NCBI GenBank assembly: GCA_024305745.1
Contig: JAHRBS010000013.1
Span: forward strand, 1,364,001 to 1,428,000
Source: Polyporus tsugae
Lineage: Eukaryota > Basidiomycota > Agaricomycetes > Polyporales > Polyporaceae
Length of the DNA stretch: 64,000 nt
Reading direction: 5' to 3'
How positions within the stretch are numbered: position 1 is the first letter of the stretch; each line of letters starts with the position of its first letter. The notes beneath the pieces are model-generated. The model had not been told where the DNA came from. It saw only the letters and a list, made by a program, of their open reading frames with translations, and ran no database searches. The position numbers and the translations under genes were made by a program. Shown here in pieces: positions 23,422 through 34,374 of this stretch.

Positions 23422-26191
23422 ATGCCCTGGCGTCCAGGCAAGACCGCCTCTCTCCCGCGACTCACGCTCTTTGGCCGCTCCGCCATCCTCCTGGCCACGG
23501 AATTGCTTGCGAACGTCATTTGCTGGACTGTCACCGCGGTTCTCTTCGGCAGCACGCCGGGGACGCGTCCGATTCTATCGCTTGCGCTGTTAGCATGGGT
23601 CAGTGCGGTCGCCACCTCTTTCTAATTTCAGCACATTCAACGACCCAGTGCTTGATTTTGATCGCCTTCAATGCCACACGTCCGTCTGTGCAAACTATGC
23701 TTGACAGACGATTGGACTCAGACATGGTATGTACTTACACCCTTGTTCCTTCGAATCGAGAAAGATCAGTCCGAGTTGGTGGCCTGTGATATGAGCAGCA
23801 GAGGCGCTGGTTGACTCGGAAAACATGCAAATGCAGAAGCTACTGAACTTCAGCACAATTTTCGCAGGGTCTCGAAGATCTGCATACATGCGTTTTCTTC
23901 AGTACTTATCGGTAGATCCCAGCGACATACACTGTCACCCGGCAACTAAGTTCATTATGCTGTCATCCTCCGCGTCCACCTCGGACACCTCACTGAACCA
24001 TCATCCATCCAACAGCTCTCGACGCGGACCACATCAGGTACTGTTCTCCACGATTCCGTACGTTTGTCAATCAGGTCTTCCTCCCAAGGCTGGGAAGCTC
24101 ACTCGAAATCATCGCTATCGCATAGATTCTGCCCGATATGTCGTGGCTAAAGCGTCTTTCGACCGCGGGGAAGTGCTATTGATAACGCGACCCGGAGTCT
24201 CATCAACATGGGACAGCTTCCGGTGACTTGCGGTCTGTTCTTTTCGCTAGGGCACAGCACGATTGTGATTGCAGTGGTGAGTTTCCGGTCCTTCTCCCTT
24301 CTCCATTCTTCGTTTGCAATTGGGGATTTGTGGGATCCAAGGAAAGGGACACGCCCCGTCGTTGTATGCATCGAGTCACTTCGCAAGGTCTTGTCGGGCG
24401 GTGTGATCTCAACAAGCGTATGAGTATTACTGGTTATCGTTGCGTAAGGTGGCCATGGACTACCGTCGATCAAAACATGAAGGGGAGCCGGGTTGTAAGT
24501 TTGAAACCCGGTCTGCATTCTGTGGTTATCCTATCTCCGCCTTCCGAACGGAAACCCCTCTCTTTCGTTTCGTGTAATACAGTAGTTGCTGACCTGCAAT
24601 CCGCCCCGACAGAACGTAGCCATCGCAATCAGCACAGATGTCTACGATCGAATGCAGACCGTGGGACAGGTGGGAGGTATCATAGGTAACGCGCCACCAT
24701 GTCTTCTTTCATCGCCAAGCAACAAGCCTAACCTGTCTTATGTGCCGCTACTCTACTCTACTCGATCGTTTGGGACGACACCCCGATCAGGCGCTGCCGT
24801 TAGCGCGAGCTTCTTGTTCGTTGTCGGGCTCGCCAACTCAATCATCTTGTACAGAATCCTGCGCAAACGCCGCCAGGTGAGTATGCACCTTTTCGCGCGT
24901 CTCCATCATAAATTCTCGCCTCTCGTCATAGATCAAGAAACGCCGGGCGGAACAGTATGCCCACAGCAACGCGACGGTCGAGGGGGATCCAGAGGAAGCC
25001 GACGGCTCGCACCAAAACACACTCATGATGAAGCTCATTGGCCCTGTCGTCACGTTCGTCGACCGTCCGTGGAAGATGTACCCGGTGGGCGTTCTGTTCG
25101 GCTTCGGTGGGTCGACATCCTTTCTCCAACCGATTTCCACAACTGCTTGAATTATAACCACCCTACTGCTATGATTATAACAAGGCTTCGACACCGCCTC
25201 GTCTATCGCCCTCCTCGCCATCTCAGCGATCGCGAAACGCGACCCCGATGGGGGCCAGATCAGCCCCGGCGACGTCATCGTCCTCCCGGTGCGTGTGCTT
25301 CCGCGAGTCTCAGTTCTGAATTTTTGGATTCCCGATTCTCATGCCAGCGGCGACGACGCCGCATAACCGATGACTCTACTGACATATTTACCGATCTTCG
25401 ATCCGCGTCTGCGCAGCTCCTGTTCACCGTCGGCATGACGCTGATCGACTCGCTCGATTCGATCATCATGCTCTATTCATACGCAGGCTTCCCGGAGCGG
25501 TCCTTCGCGATTTTCGAACGGCCGTCTGGTCACGTATCCTCACCTAGACCGTGCGACCCTCCTCAGGCTGTCCCCCAGCCGGGGAGGTCCAGTACGGTCC
25601 AAAACGCTGCGACAGTGGACCCGGACCCGGAGGAGGGCCGCTTGGAACCCGAATCCGAACCTGCGAAAAAGTCGGCGAGCAACGCCGGCGAGGTCGTTGC
25701 CGTCGCGGGAGAGGACAGAGACGATGCGCCGGAATACCGCAGGACGATGCACGCAAAACGCAACGCGATGTCGAACATGAGCATTATTCTCACCACCATG
25801 AGCATCGTGGTCGCGTTCAGGTAAAGCGGGATCATGCATATCATCACCCGATAGGAAGGACTGAACGGAGTGCGGCAGCATTTCTTTGATCACGATCATG
25901 GGCCTCATCGGTGAGCAATGTACCGCGTGCCAGAACGCCGCAAATGCGCCGGACGGCGGTGGGCTCGCAGGGAGGTGGTGGAGAGGTTGGGCGAACGTAC
26001 GTGGGGTGCAGACCCGTTTGCAGTTCGCAGCGCTGACAAGCGTGTTTCTCTAGGCCAACGACAACAGTGGCTATATCGGCGCTGCGATCGTGGGGTCGTT
26101 CCTCTTCGTGGTCAGCAGCTGGTACGGTTGTCGGTTCTTGTACCGCAAATGGCACACGCGGCGCAACTGGAACGCAGCGCAAGCCGAATAG
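23422..26191 (+). CDS. NiCoT-family nickel/cobalt transporter
   Basis: Plasma-membrane transporter for Ni2+/Co2+, a cofactor supply route for urease. The first exon (to 23598) holds a membrane segment ending LALLAW. The family signature RHALDADHISAIDNATR is then built from a 19-nt exon (23708-23726, TIGLRH), a 22-nt exon (24016-24037, LDADHIS) and an exon from 24174 (AIDNATRSLINMGQLPV). Further exons give FFSLGHSTIVIAV, VGQVGGIIG, SFLFVVGLANSIILY and RPWKMYPVGVLFGFGFDTA. They are followed by LLFTVGMTLIDSLDSIIMLY, an acidic cytosolic loop and the last helices, SIVVAFSISLI and YIGAAIVGSFLFVVSSWYG. Stop is TAG at 26189-26191. Most introns have good GT-AG ends, but the intron after LALLAW starts GTCAGT, a weaker donor. 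The family call is firm. The N-terminal start could lie in an exon further upstream. Confidence 0.85.
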
Positions 26192-26277
26192 AACAAGAAA
26201 GTAATAATGAGAACGGCAGTGACGACATACAGTGTATCCATCCTACATCCACCAAGCGAAATCTATCACATAGCCCC

Positions 26278-27671
26278 TTATCCATCATACACCATCGCGG
26301 GAGGAGCAAACATGAACCTCACCGTCTTGTCGTTCCTCCCCAGCAGCGTCGAGTCGTTCTTGTTGAAGTTGATGTCCTCGCCCGCGGCTGCGCTCTCGCG
26401 CACCCTCGATGGGTGCTCCGTCTCGCGCATGACAATCTTGAGTCGAATCAGCTGGTCCGCCTTGTACGGCACAGGTGGAGGCCTCGGGGGCGCCGGTTGC
26501 CCAACGTTGTGTGAGAGGTGAGGAGAGGGGGAGGAAGGGGTGTGGGGAGAGGTGCTCGCAGCAGGGTTTTGCGAGGCAGCTATGAGGAGATCGATGATGG
26601 CATGTGCTATCTCCTCGATGTCTTCTATGTGCACCTGAAACTGGCGGCCCCAGTCGCCCGACTTACTTAGGGTCGCCGCTATCTGGTGTGCGGTGTTGTG
26701 CCCCGGTCGTTCCGGCGATGTGCCGCGCTCAAAGGATGACAGCATGGCGGCGACGTATAGACAGCCGAGCGCCACGACGTGTGGGGGATATTGGAGATTG
26801 ACCAACGTTCGGAAGCTGCACGAGAATGAACAGGCCGCCTCTTGCGAACTGAGAGGACTTACCTGTCGGTGGCTAGTCGGTATGCCAATTTGGCCAACTT
26901 CTTCGTCGCTGTTGGAAAGTATGAGAAAGCGCACAGAAGACATGACCCCTGTCACTAACCTCCAAACGCGCGGCTGATCTTTATAACGTACGGAAACGGC
27001 GAGCGAGTGTTGAAGTTGAAGCATATGGTCTCCACGATAAGCCGCTCTATGGCAAGGACTCTTTGTCGGTCTCCTTCCATAACCTTTTTCCCCATTAGCC
27101 GAGAGGAAAAGAACAAGCAGCAGAACTTACATTGGGGTCTATATCGATCTCCCCGCCCATTGACTTCGCCTTCGCGGCTCGTTCCGGGTAGCGTACGCCG
27201 TACGATGCCACGAGAAGATCGCGGGTTTTCTTCAAGGTGTCGTGTATCTTGCATGACACAAACAATGCAGCCAAACATACGTCCTAGGTAGGGATGTCAG
27301 GAGGATGCGACGTTTAACGAGCGGAAGAGTCATACATGATATGCGAAGTCTTTACGAGGAAAGAACAAGTGGAAGCGGTGGTAAAGGTTCTGCGCGGTGG
27401 CAATGGTTTTCCTTGGGCTATCTCCTTCCTAAGCTCAGCTTCAAACGCACTTTGCACCGCAGACAAGGACTCACAAGCCGATGTCCGACCCTATCGCTTC
27501 TATGAGGCCACATGCCTGCTGTCGTGCCTTTTCCTCTTGTGTCACGGAGAGCTTTCCCCGCTGCTTTTCGGAAAGCCTCTCTACTTCTTGGGGGGTGAAG
27601 TACGGTAGGTGGTACTTGAGGTGGTTTGCAGGAATCAGCGGGGGTGGGTCGCCGCGGTAGTCGATGGCCAT
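26278..27671 (-). CDS. cyclin of the CTD-kinase/cyclin K type
   Basis: Regulatory cyclin, probably the partner of a CDK9/CTK1-like kinase that phosphorylates the RNA polymerase II C-terminal domain in the nucleus. The start is at 27671 (MAIDYRGDPPPLIPANHLKY). The first cyclin fold follows: TAQNLYHRFHLFFPRKDFAY, then DVCLAALFVSCKIHDTLKKT with RDLLVASYGVRYPER. A linker carries GDRQRVLAIERLIVETICF and YVIKISRAFG, and the second fold has TLVNLQYPPHVVALGCLYVA and a conserved W with VHIEDIEEIAHAIIDLL. The C-terminus is Pro-rich and has no domain. Five or six exons with short introns are needed. The basic/aromatic arrangement resembles Ctk2 of yeast more than cyclin T, but the subtype is inference. 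It diverges from the PIG-U gene with only about 61 bases between start codons. Confidence 0.8.
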
Positions 27672-27732
27672 GGTTGCGGTCTGAGTTTCGTGGGCGCCTA
27701 TGTCATCTGCAACCTTGCTCTTGGCCTCGTTC
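27672..27732. promoter_or_regulatory. very short bidirectional promoter
   Basis: The start codons of the cyclin gene (minus, 27671) and the PIG-U gene (plus, 27733) are separated by about 61 bases. If the in-frame upstream ATG of PIG-U at 27700 is used, only 28 bases remain. The two leaders and core promoters must overlap each other or overlap coding sequence. Confidence 0.6.
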
Positions 27733-29381
27733 ATGGACGGCGACTCCGACCCCACTTTCCTTGCCCTCGTTGCCGTTCGACTTGCGCTCGCTTTCACACC
27801 AATACCTGAAGCCTTCAAATATGACCAGCAACTCTCGTCTCCACTGACGTCCTACTCACGGTGTGCGGACATTCTTCCATAAGGTCATGATCGCTCGCTT
27901 ACACCCTCTTGCAGTACGCGAGGGCATCTACCTGTTTGAACATGGGATCGACCCATATTCAGGAGGGGCATTCAGACATGTACGTGGCTAGAGTGCTTTT
28001 GGTTTCTCTGTTCCTCACACCGCCTCAGTCCCCTCTGCTGCTGTCGCTATTCGCCACAGCGCTACCATTGACGCGTTACACCTCGCCAGTGTTATGGGCC
28101 GCTGCCGATTCTGTTGCTGCATGGGCACTGGTTCGAATATGGAGGTTAAGGACGGGAGCAAAAAGCACCGCGAGGGACCGGCAGATTGCCGCACTGTACG
28201 TTCACTCGTCTCGTCGCGCTGCAGATTGTTCACCTCGCCTCGCACAGCTATCTATTCAATCCATATATCCTACTACCCAGTTTGGCGTTCTCCACGTCTT
28301 CGTTCGAGAATGCACTTTCTCTTCTTTCCGTCATGTGTGCGACTAGGGGTGAGTGATCCTATATAGCGCTCCTTTCCGCCATGCGGTCAGCCCTCTCATT
28401 CCACCTCAGGACGAGCTTCGGCGTCGCTCTTCACCCTCGCCGTTCTCATCCACCTTTCCCTACCATCAATACTACTCCTTGTTCCTATCCTGCTCCTAAA
28501 TATCACTAGGCCTGTCTCTCGCCTCGCCGTACCACGCCCATTCGATGCAGATCTGAAGCGCACATTACCGCTGTTCATCGAATTCTTTGGGTACGCTACA
28601 CTCCTAACCCTTGCATCAACCGTGGTCTGTGGGAACTGGTCCTGGATTGGGCAGACGTGGGGAGCCATGTAGGCCATACTTTCTTATGAGCCAGACGCGT
28701 ATGTTTGCTGATTCTGGACAGCGTAACCCTCCCAGACCTCACGCCTAATCCTGGGATGTGGTGGTACTTCTTTACGGAGATGTTTGACCATTTCCGGCCA
28801 TTCTTCCTGATGGTCTTTTCGGTGTGTGACAACGTTTTCCATGCAGAACGGCTGCTGACGTGAAGCTGTAGGTGCATCTGCTCATATACGTTGCCCCAAT
28901 GTGCATCAAGTTTCAGTATGTACAGCACCCGTTACTTGGGTTTGTTATGTCCTCATCACTTCTCAGGCACGACATCCTCTACGCCTCGTTCCTCCTCGTT
29001 GGCGTCCTGGCGCTCTTCAAACCGTATCCCACACTCTCCGATCCTGGGCTGTTCATTTCGATGTTCGCCCTCTTCCCAGAAGTGTACCCATGTAAGAGAT
29101 GATCTTTGTCTTTTCTTTATTGACCACTCAAACAATTTGCGTCATATCTAGACCTCCGCTATCCGATCGTGACTGGACTGATACACTTGCACGCGTCTCT
29201 CCTGCTACCTTTGTTCAACAGCCTCTGGCTGCGGCAAGGAACCGGGAACGCCAATTTCTTTTATGCTTCTACGCTTGTGTTTGGGATGGGCAACGGCGCA
29301 GCTTTGCTGGACGCAATCTGGGCGGGGCTGCGGATAGCCGTCGGCAAGCTGGAGGATGGCTACGAGGTGATACAGGAGTGA
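27733..29381 (+). CDS. PIGU: GPI transamidase subunit PIG-U (Gab1/Cdc91)
   Basis: Multi-spanning ER membrane subunit of the GPI transamidase, which attaches GPI anchors to proteins. The N-terminus has a hydrophobic helix [17 protein letters not shown]. Later exons give [16 protein letters not shown], the conserved luminal motif of this family, then several membrane helices, [14 protein letters not shown] among them. The block [20 protein letters not shown] is highly characteristic and is followed by [34 protein letters not shown] and [20 protein letters not shown]. The C-terminal region [20 protein letters not shown] also matches the family. About nine exons, stop TGA at 29379-29381. An alternative in-frame ATG at 27700 would add 11 residues. 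It overlaps the promoter region of the divergent cyclin gene. Confidence 0.88.
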
Positions 29382-31551
29382 TTGTAGCTTACCTCTAATG
29401 TGATTCTCTTGCTCTCCACTCGCAGATTGTTCCTTCGTCTTATGAGTTTGTTTGACTCCAAGACTACAGCAATTCTTTGCAGCATCGTAGGAGATGCGAG
29501 AATTTTGTCCAAGGATATGTTGTGTACTGCGTCGTGTTTGCTCAGTTGCTCTGCACGTCCGCTGACGTTCTGCTTCGAGATGTTGACATAGGCGCGCCTT
29601 ACATCTACAACTTCAGCTTGAACTGGGGGGCACGGATACGACTACGTTGTCCTTCAAAGTGCTGAGGTATAAGCTTGGTCACCTGTGTCTTCGATTCGAA
29701 TGGTTCAATCTACACAAACGCCCCTGCCTTCGGAAGGAGTTGAGCATCCCATAGAGGAATCGCCTCGGGTACGTACACTAACATGAACTCTATCAATCCC
29801 TGCAAATCGGATGTACCTAGAACATACTAGCTACTGTTATAGCCGTACGAACATCTTAACCATCACTTTGTCTAGCTCTGACATATCTGTAGTGACCATT
29901 GGAGTTGCAGTCATTGTTTACACGCACAACGTACGTTCCATGCTGGCCATCCAGAGACTCAATTTCGGATGCACAATTTGGGTGCAGTGACATACCGGAC
30001 CTCGGACCATGGACCAAACACATCTTTGCGTTTTCTGGTGGCGACACGTCCAACGTAACTCAGGCACACCAAAGCACCCATGCTCCTACATCCCGGCGGC
30101 TCAGGATTTTTTGTACTCGACCGAAGACAAAACTTTCGTCCCTCCGATGCATCCCTATAGCTACCTACATATACCTACTATCCTAAGCGCTATATCGACC
30201 AAATACTCACTGGGTGCGACCGCCGACATCCCACCTCGAAAATTTGAATATCCATGGATCCAGGTCCCCTGTGGCCGCAAGACGTGTCGCGGTTCACTGT
30301 GGATCCGGACGGTAGTACTGAGAGAGCGCATGAGGCCGCTGTCAATGTCATGCAAGAACACCTCTCCCCACACCGCGCGATCCGCCCGGCGCCGCTGCCG
30401 CATGCCAGGGGACGTACAGTGGCATACACTTACCGGTACCGCTCAATCGGTACTGGCATTTTCCCCCCTAGGCAGACCTAATTCGAAGATCACGATTTGT
30501 GGACGGGAAGGAGGGACGATCATACTCAGGTGCTAGCAGAGCCCAGCGGAGACCTTCCATCCGCACAAATTTAAAACACACGAGGGGTTGAGATGAGTCC
30601 ATTCCTGAAAGAGAGCAGTAAGTATTTATCTATCTATGGAGGGACAGTGAGTACTTGAGTCCTTACTCTGCCATTATGAGTCATCAATTACTGAGGATAG
30701 CCGCGACGCCTCCCTTGTTCACGATGATGACAGTTCCATTCAAAGCAAGAATACTGGTACGACCCAGGAATTGATAACAGTGACACGTAGGTAGTGCGAG
30801 CATTTCCGATCGTGTCATTTGACGAATACTGACATATCAACAGACCTGCTCATCGACTTACCAGACTTTCTATGACGTTTTTGCGAACCCCTCGGACTCG
30901 ACTTGCTGCATACATCGGCATGCGAGCCACGATGGAACGGAAAACCCCATTATAGTGCCGTCTCGAAGGGAACGAAGACACCTGGGGGGGCTCACGGTGT
31001 CCTGCAACTCGTCTCCGCCCGAACCTGGTGTCACTGCCCTCCAATATATATGGATATGGCGAGAGCGGCCATGTACATGTCTCGTTAACGTTGCCACAGA
31101 ACGCGCTGCAGACTCAGATGAGTCAGATCTGAGTCTCTGTGACTGCACAAGTATTACGATACTGAAGTTCGGATGGTGCGCAACACCTCTCTACACAATG
31201 CAGGTTGTACATGATCATTCAACATTCTGAAACCATTCATGCTTCGCATATGGCTTCCACAAGCACGACTCGGATGCAAGGCCCGGCGACGGCGGGCCGA
31301 AGGTTCCTAGGTGCCGGTCCGAATTTGGGATTATTTTTGGGTTACAGTTCCAAGAGGTCGGACCGTAGTGACCAAACGTGGTGATGAGACGAGCGTGACG
31401 GGCAAAGAAATCGCGGGTGGTCTGAGATCTGAGAGCGCATATTTCTCGAGGCGGCCACCAGACGGCCACTGCTGACGGGAATACGAACACATCCTCCTCT
31501 CCGCTCGACGTACTCCACATCCCCTCCCCTCTGTTTCAACACCCTTCAACC
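29382..31551. other. 2.2 kb without a recognisable gene
   Basis: Between PIG-U and ERG26. Frames of up to 175 codons (30009-30536 plus) carry no domain and contain many Cys, His and Thr residues as in random frames. The last few hundred bases before 31552 are the ERG26 promoter and a C/T-rich leader. Confidence 0.4.
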
Positions 31552-33044
31552 ATGTCCACGGGCAGAAAGGACGTCTACCTTGTCATCGGCGGCAGTGGCT
31601 TCCTCGGACGACATATCGTCGAGGCCCTCCTCGCTCGCGGCGACTCTGTGTCCGTTTTCGACATCGTTCAACGCCACCACGATGTTCCGTTCTACTCGGG
31701 CGATATCAGTGAGGAGGAACAGGTCTCCGACGCCTTGCGCAAGGTGTGCTTTATCTTCTCTTATAGTTGCTGTGCGTTAACTCAAACGGTGGATGCCGTA
31801 CAGAGCGGCACGACATGTATCATCCATACTGCGTCCCCCCTCCATGGATTGGATGACCCTGCGCTATATTGGAAGGTCAACGTTGACGGGACACAGGCCG
31901 TCATCGACGCTGCGGTGGCAAACGGCGTGCCAAAGCTTGTCTACACGAGCTCCGCTGGCGTTGTATTCAACGGCAACGACCTGATTGACGTCGACGAGCG
32001 ATTGCCCGGACTCGAGAAAGCAATGGACCCCTACAATGAATCCAAAGCTAAGGCGGAGGGGATTGTTATTGCGGCAAACGGCAAGGGCGGTCTCTACACT
32101 GTCGCACTACGACTAGCAGGCATCTTCGGGTGAGTGCCCTCCGCGTCTTCTTGTCTAGCGCGTCCTTCTCAAGTTGCGCTCCGATTCTCCGACTAGGCCC
32201 GGAGACCGACAATTCCTCGCGGGGCTCTTCCAGGTGTGGCAGCGCGGCCAGTCGCATATCCAGGTCGGCGACAACACGAACCTCTTCGACTGGACGTACG
32301 TTGGCAATTGCGCGTACGCGCACATCCTTGCTGCAGACAAGCTCGTCCCCCACTCCGAGAAGGACATCGAGCGCCTCAAGGAAGAGCTCCACGTCGGGCT
32401 GCCCTCCATCAACGCGACGACCCAGCGCCGGCGCGTCCCCACCTCCCTCGCGCGCCCCCTCGGCCCGTACGTCACCCCGCCCCCGAACGCCGAGAAGATC
32501 CAGGCGAACTGGGAGGACCCGGCCTACGAGGCCCCCGTGCCACGGCCCGCCGTGCGGGGCAAGTTCGACCAGTTCTCCGACGCGGCGCTCGCGCGGGCGG
32601 CCGACGCCCCGCTGCAGGTCGCGGGCCAGGTGTTCTTCATTACGAACGGGGAGCCGACGGGCTTCTGGGACCTGCCGCGCGTCGTTTGCGGCTTCTTCGA
32701 CGAACACTTCCAGCGGCCGAACACGAAGCGGCGGTGGATCCTGCCCCAGCAGCTGGGCCTGGTCCTCGCGAGCGCGGCTGAGTGGTGGGCGTGGCTGGTC
32801 GGGAAGGAGCCCGGCTTCACGCGGTACCGTGTCACGTTCTCGTGTACGTGGCGTTGCTTCAACATCGAGAGGGCGAGGAGGGTGCTGGGGTACGAGCCTC
32901 AGGTAGGGCTCGAAGAGGGGATCAAGAGGACGGTCGAGGTACGTGACAGATCTACCTTGAAATGCAAAGCGATGAGCAGCCGGACTGACAGCGAGTTGAC
33001 AGTGGTGGGTCGCTGAACGGCAGAAGGCCGAGAAGGCTCAGTAA
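31552..33044 (+). CDS. ERG26: sterol-4-alpha-carboxylate 3-dehydrogenase (ERG26-like)
   Basis: Short-chain dehydrogenase/3-beta-HSD family enzyme that oxidatively decarboxylates 4-carboxysterols in C-4 demethylation during ergosterol synthesis at the ER. Four exons: 31552-31743, 31804-32129, 32197-32939 and 33003-33044. The NAD-binding GGSGFLGRHIVEALL (GxxGxxG) is at residues 12-26, the catalytic YxxxK is in the motif YNESKAK, and LRLAGIFGPGDRQ follows. A NTNLFDWTYVGNCAYAH block is typical of 3-beta-HSD proteins. The C-terminal GLVLASAAEWWAWLVG may be a membrane-associated segment. An insert of about 60 residues after the catalytic part (Arg/Pro-rich, from about 32400 to 32560) is larger than in yeast Erg26. 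The start is the first ATG, in a good context (ACCATGTC). The family call is firm; the substrate is inferred from similarity. Confidence 0.85.
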
Positions 33045-33326
33045 AAGGCACCACCGACTCTATCAGTTACGGTTTGCCATGACACGATATTTTACACGAC
33101 TTCTTGTTATACCCATATATGCAGGCGTGATATGCCTTTTCACGTCAAGTAATGCATTGTACCTTCAACAGAGTCACTGATGAATCCATGGAGAACATGC
33201 GACTTCTGTAAGAAAACCTCAACTGACATTGCCATCAACCAGGAACCTTGCGAGTCGCGTTCGCGCATACTGTTACAGAACGTTTGAGATTACATGTACG
33301 TTTCGTTCCCTGCACCTATTCTCCGC

Positions 33327-33867
33327 TTACTCCTCCAATGCGACCTTGTTCTGATACGTTCCATATCAGTAACGCAACTCGATGAATGAAGGATAGACAG
33401 AGTGGGCTACCTTGTAGAATGCGACATAATCCTTGATATTGTTGGCCTTCTCTTTGGGCTGCGGGTAGTACCTGCCTCACAATCGCCAGTCAACTCATGG
33501 TTTCGTGGCTCGCAGGGTCAGCCAACACATACCAAGCAATGTCGTTCACTTCGGTCTTGCCGCCAATCGTGGCATTGTAGTAAGAAGCCTCCCTGTTCGC
33601 ACAACGCATGAAACCGGCGGACCACGGCCCCTATCTCGCGAGTACTCACCCCTTCCACGGGCAGGTCGTGCTACGGTTCACAGCGCGGAAGACAGGAGGG
33701 TTGGCGGAAATGGATGGATGCATGTGGTAAATGAGGACTCACTGGGTGTGGGACGTGTTGAGAAGGGACTTGTTTACGGAGTCCGGAGGGAAGTAATGGT
33801 TGCCCTCGACGATGACGGTCTTCTCGGACTCGGCGAGGATGACGCCGTTGATGGATGCCGTGACCAT
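33327..33867 (-). CDS. DUF427 domain protein
   Basis: Small soluble protein of the DUF427 (PF04248) family, function unknown. Five exons spliced on the minus strand: 33867-33743, 33670-33650 (21 nt), an exon starting GGAGGCTTC near 33595, an exon ending at VAFYK near 33410, and a terminal exon whose stop codon is at 33327-33329. The joined protein of about 94 residues starts MVTASINGVILAESEKTVIV. It continues through EGNHYFPPDSV, the family core TTCPWKGEASYYNATIGGK, and NDIAWYYPQPKEKA. It ends NKVALEE. The CPWKG core motif is encoded by a 21-nt exon plus the first base of the next exon. Length is normal for the family. It lies tail to tail with ERG26, with 282 bases between the stops. Confidence 0.85.
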
Positions 33868-34374
33868 GTTTGGTGCTAGTTAAGTGCGCTTGGAGAGGAA
33901 GAGGTAAACGGTCAAGGAGTAGTGGATAGGAGACTCGACGCCGAAGTCCTTATATATCGTCCGAGGTTCTCGAGATGGCCAGCCCATATATGCAGTGGGG
34001 GGTGAGTAAGCCGTTGTTATCAGACCTTTCTCTATGCATCATGGATGCGTTCCCCACGACAAAGTGCTGTCTTAGGGCGCTCCCGCTGGAAGCCTGTAAG
34101 CCGCTTCAATTGGGTGAAGTTGTGAATAAAGTGAATATGTTGGCCGAGTCAGGCTGATTACTTATGATGGAGGACGAGATAGCGCCTTACGGAAGGAACC
34201 GGCTGGGGCTGGACCTCTCTGGTTTACCTTGACCTTTATTCGCGTGCATTTGCACTTATCTCCCTCCTTACAAACCAGTAACTCGCCCATCGTCTCGACA
34301 ACACACAACACAGCGAGTGTCTCTCACAACCTCGCCGCGTCCCTTGCGGCCCCTACCTTGAGGGATGCCTTCAA
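33868..34374. promoter_or_regulatory. divergent promoter region (DUF427 / carrier)
   Basis: About 500 bases between the start of the DUF427 gene and the start of the mitochondrial carrier gene. A run of CA/CT-rich leader precedes the carrier ATG. No operator-like repeats are seen. Confidence 0.4.

Noticed and set aside
23599..24173. Possible frameshift or pseudogene in the NiCoT gene
   Set aside because: At first the signature motif seemed lost, but the 19- and 22-nt microexons restore it with valid splice sites, so the gene is read as intact.
32066..32906. Long frames on both strands over ERG26
   Set aside because: They are shadows of the GC-rich ERG26 exon, which itself carries the catalytic and cofactor motifs.
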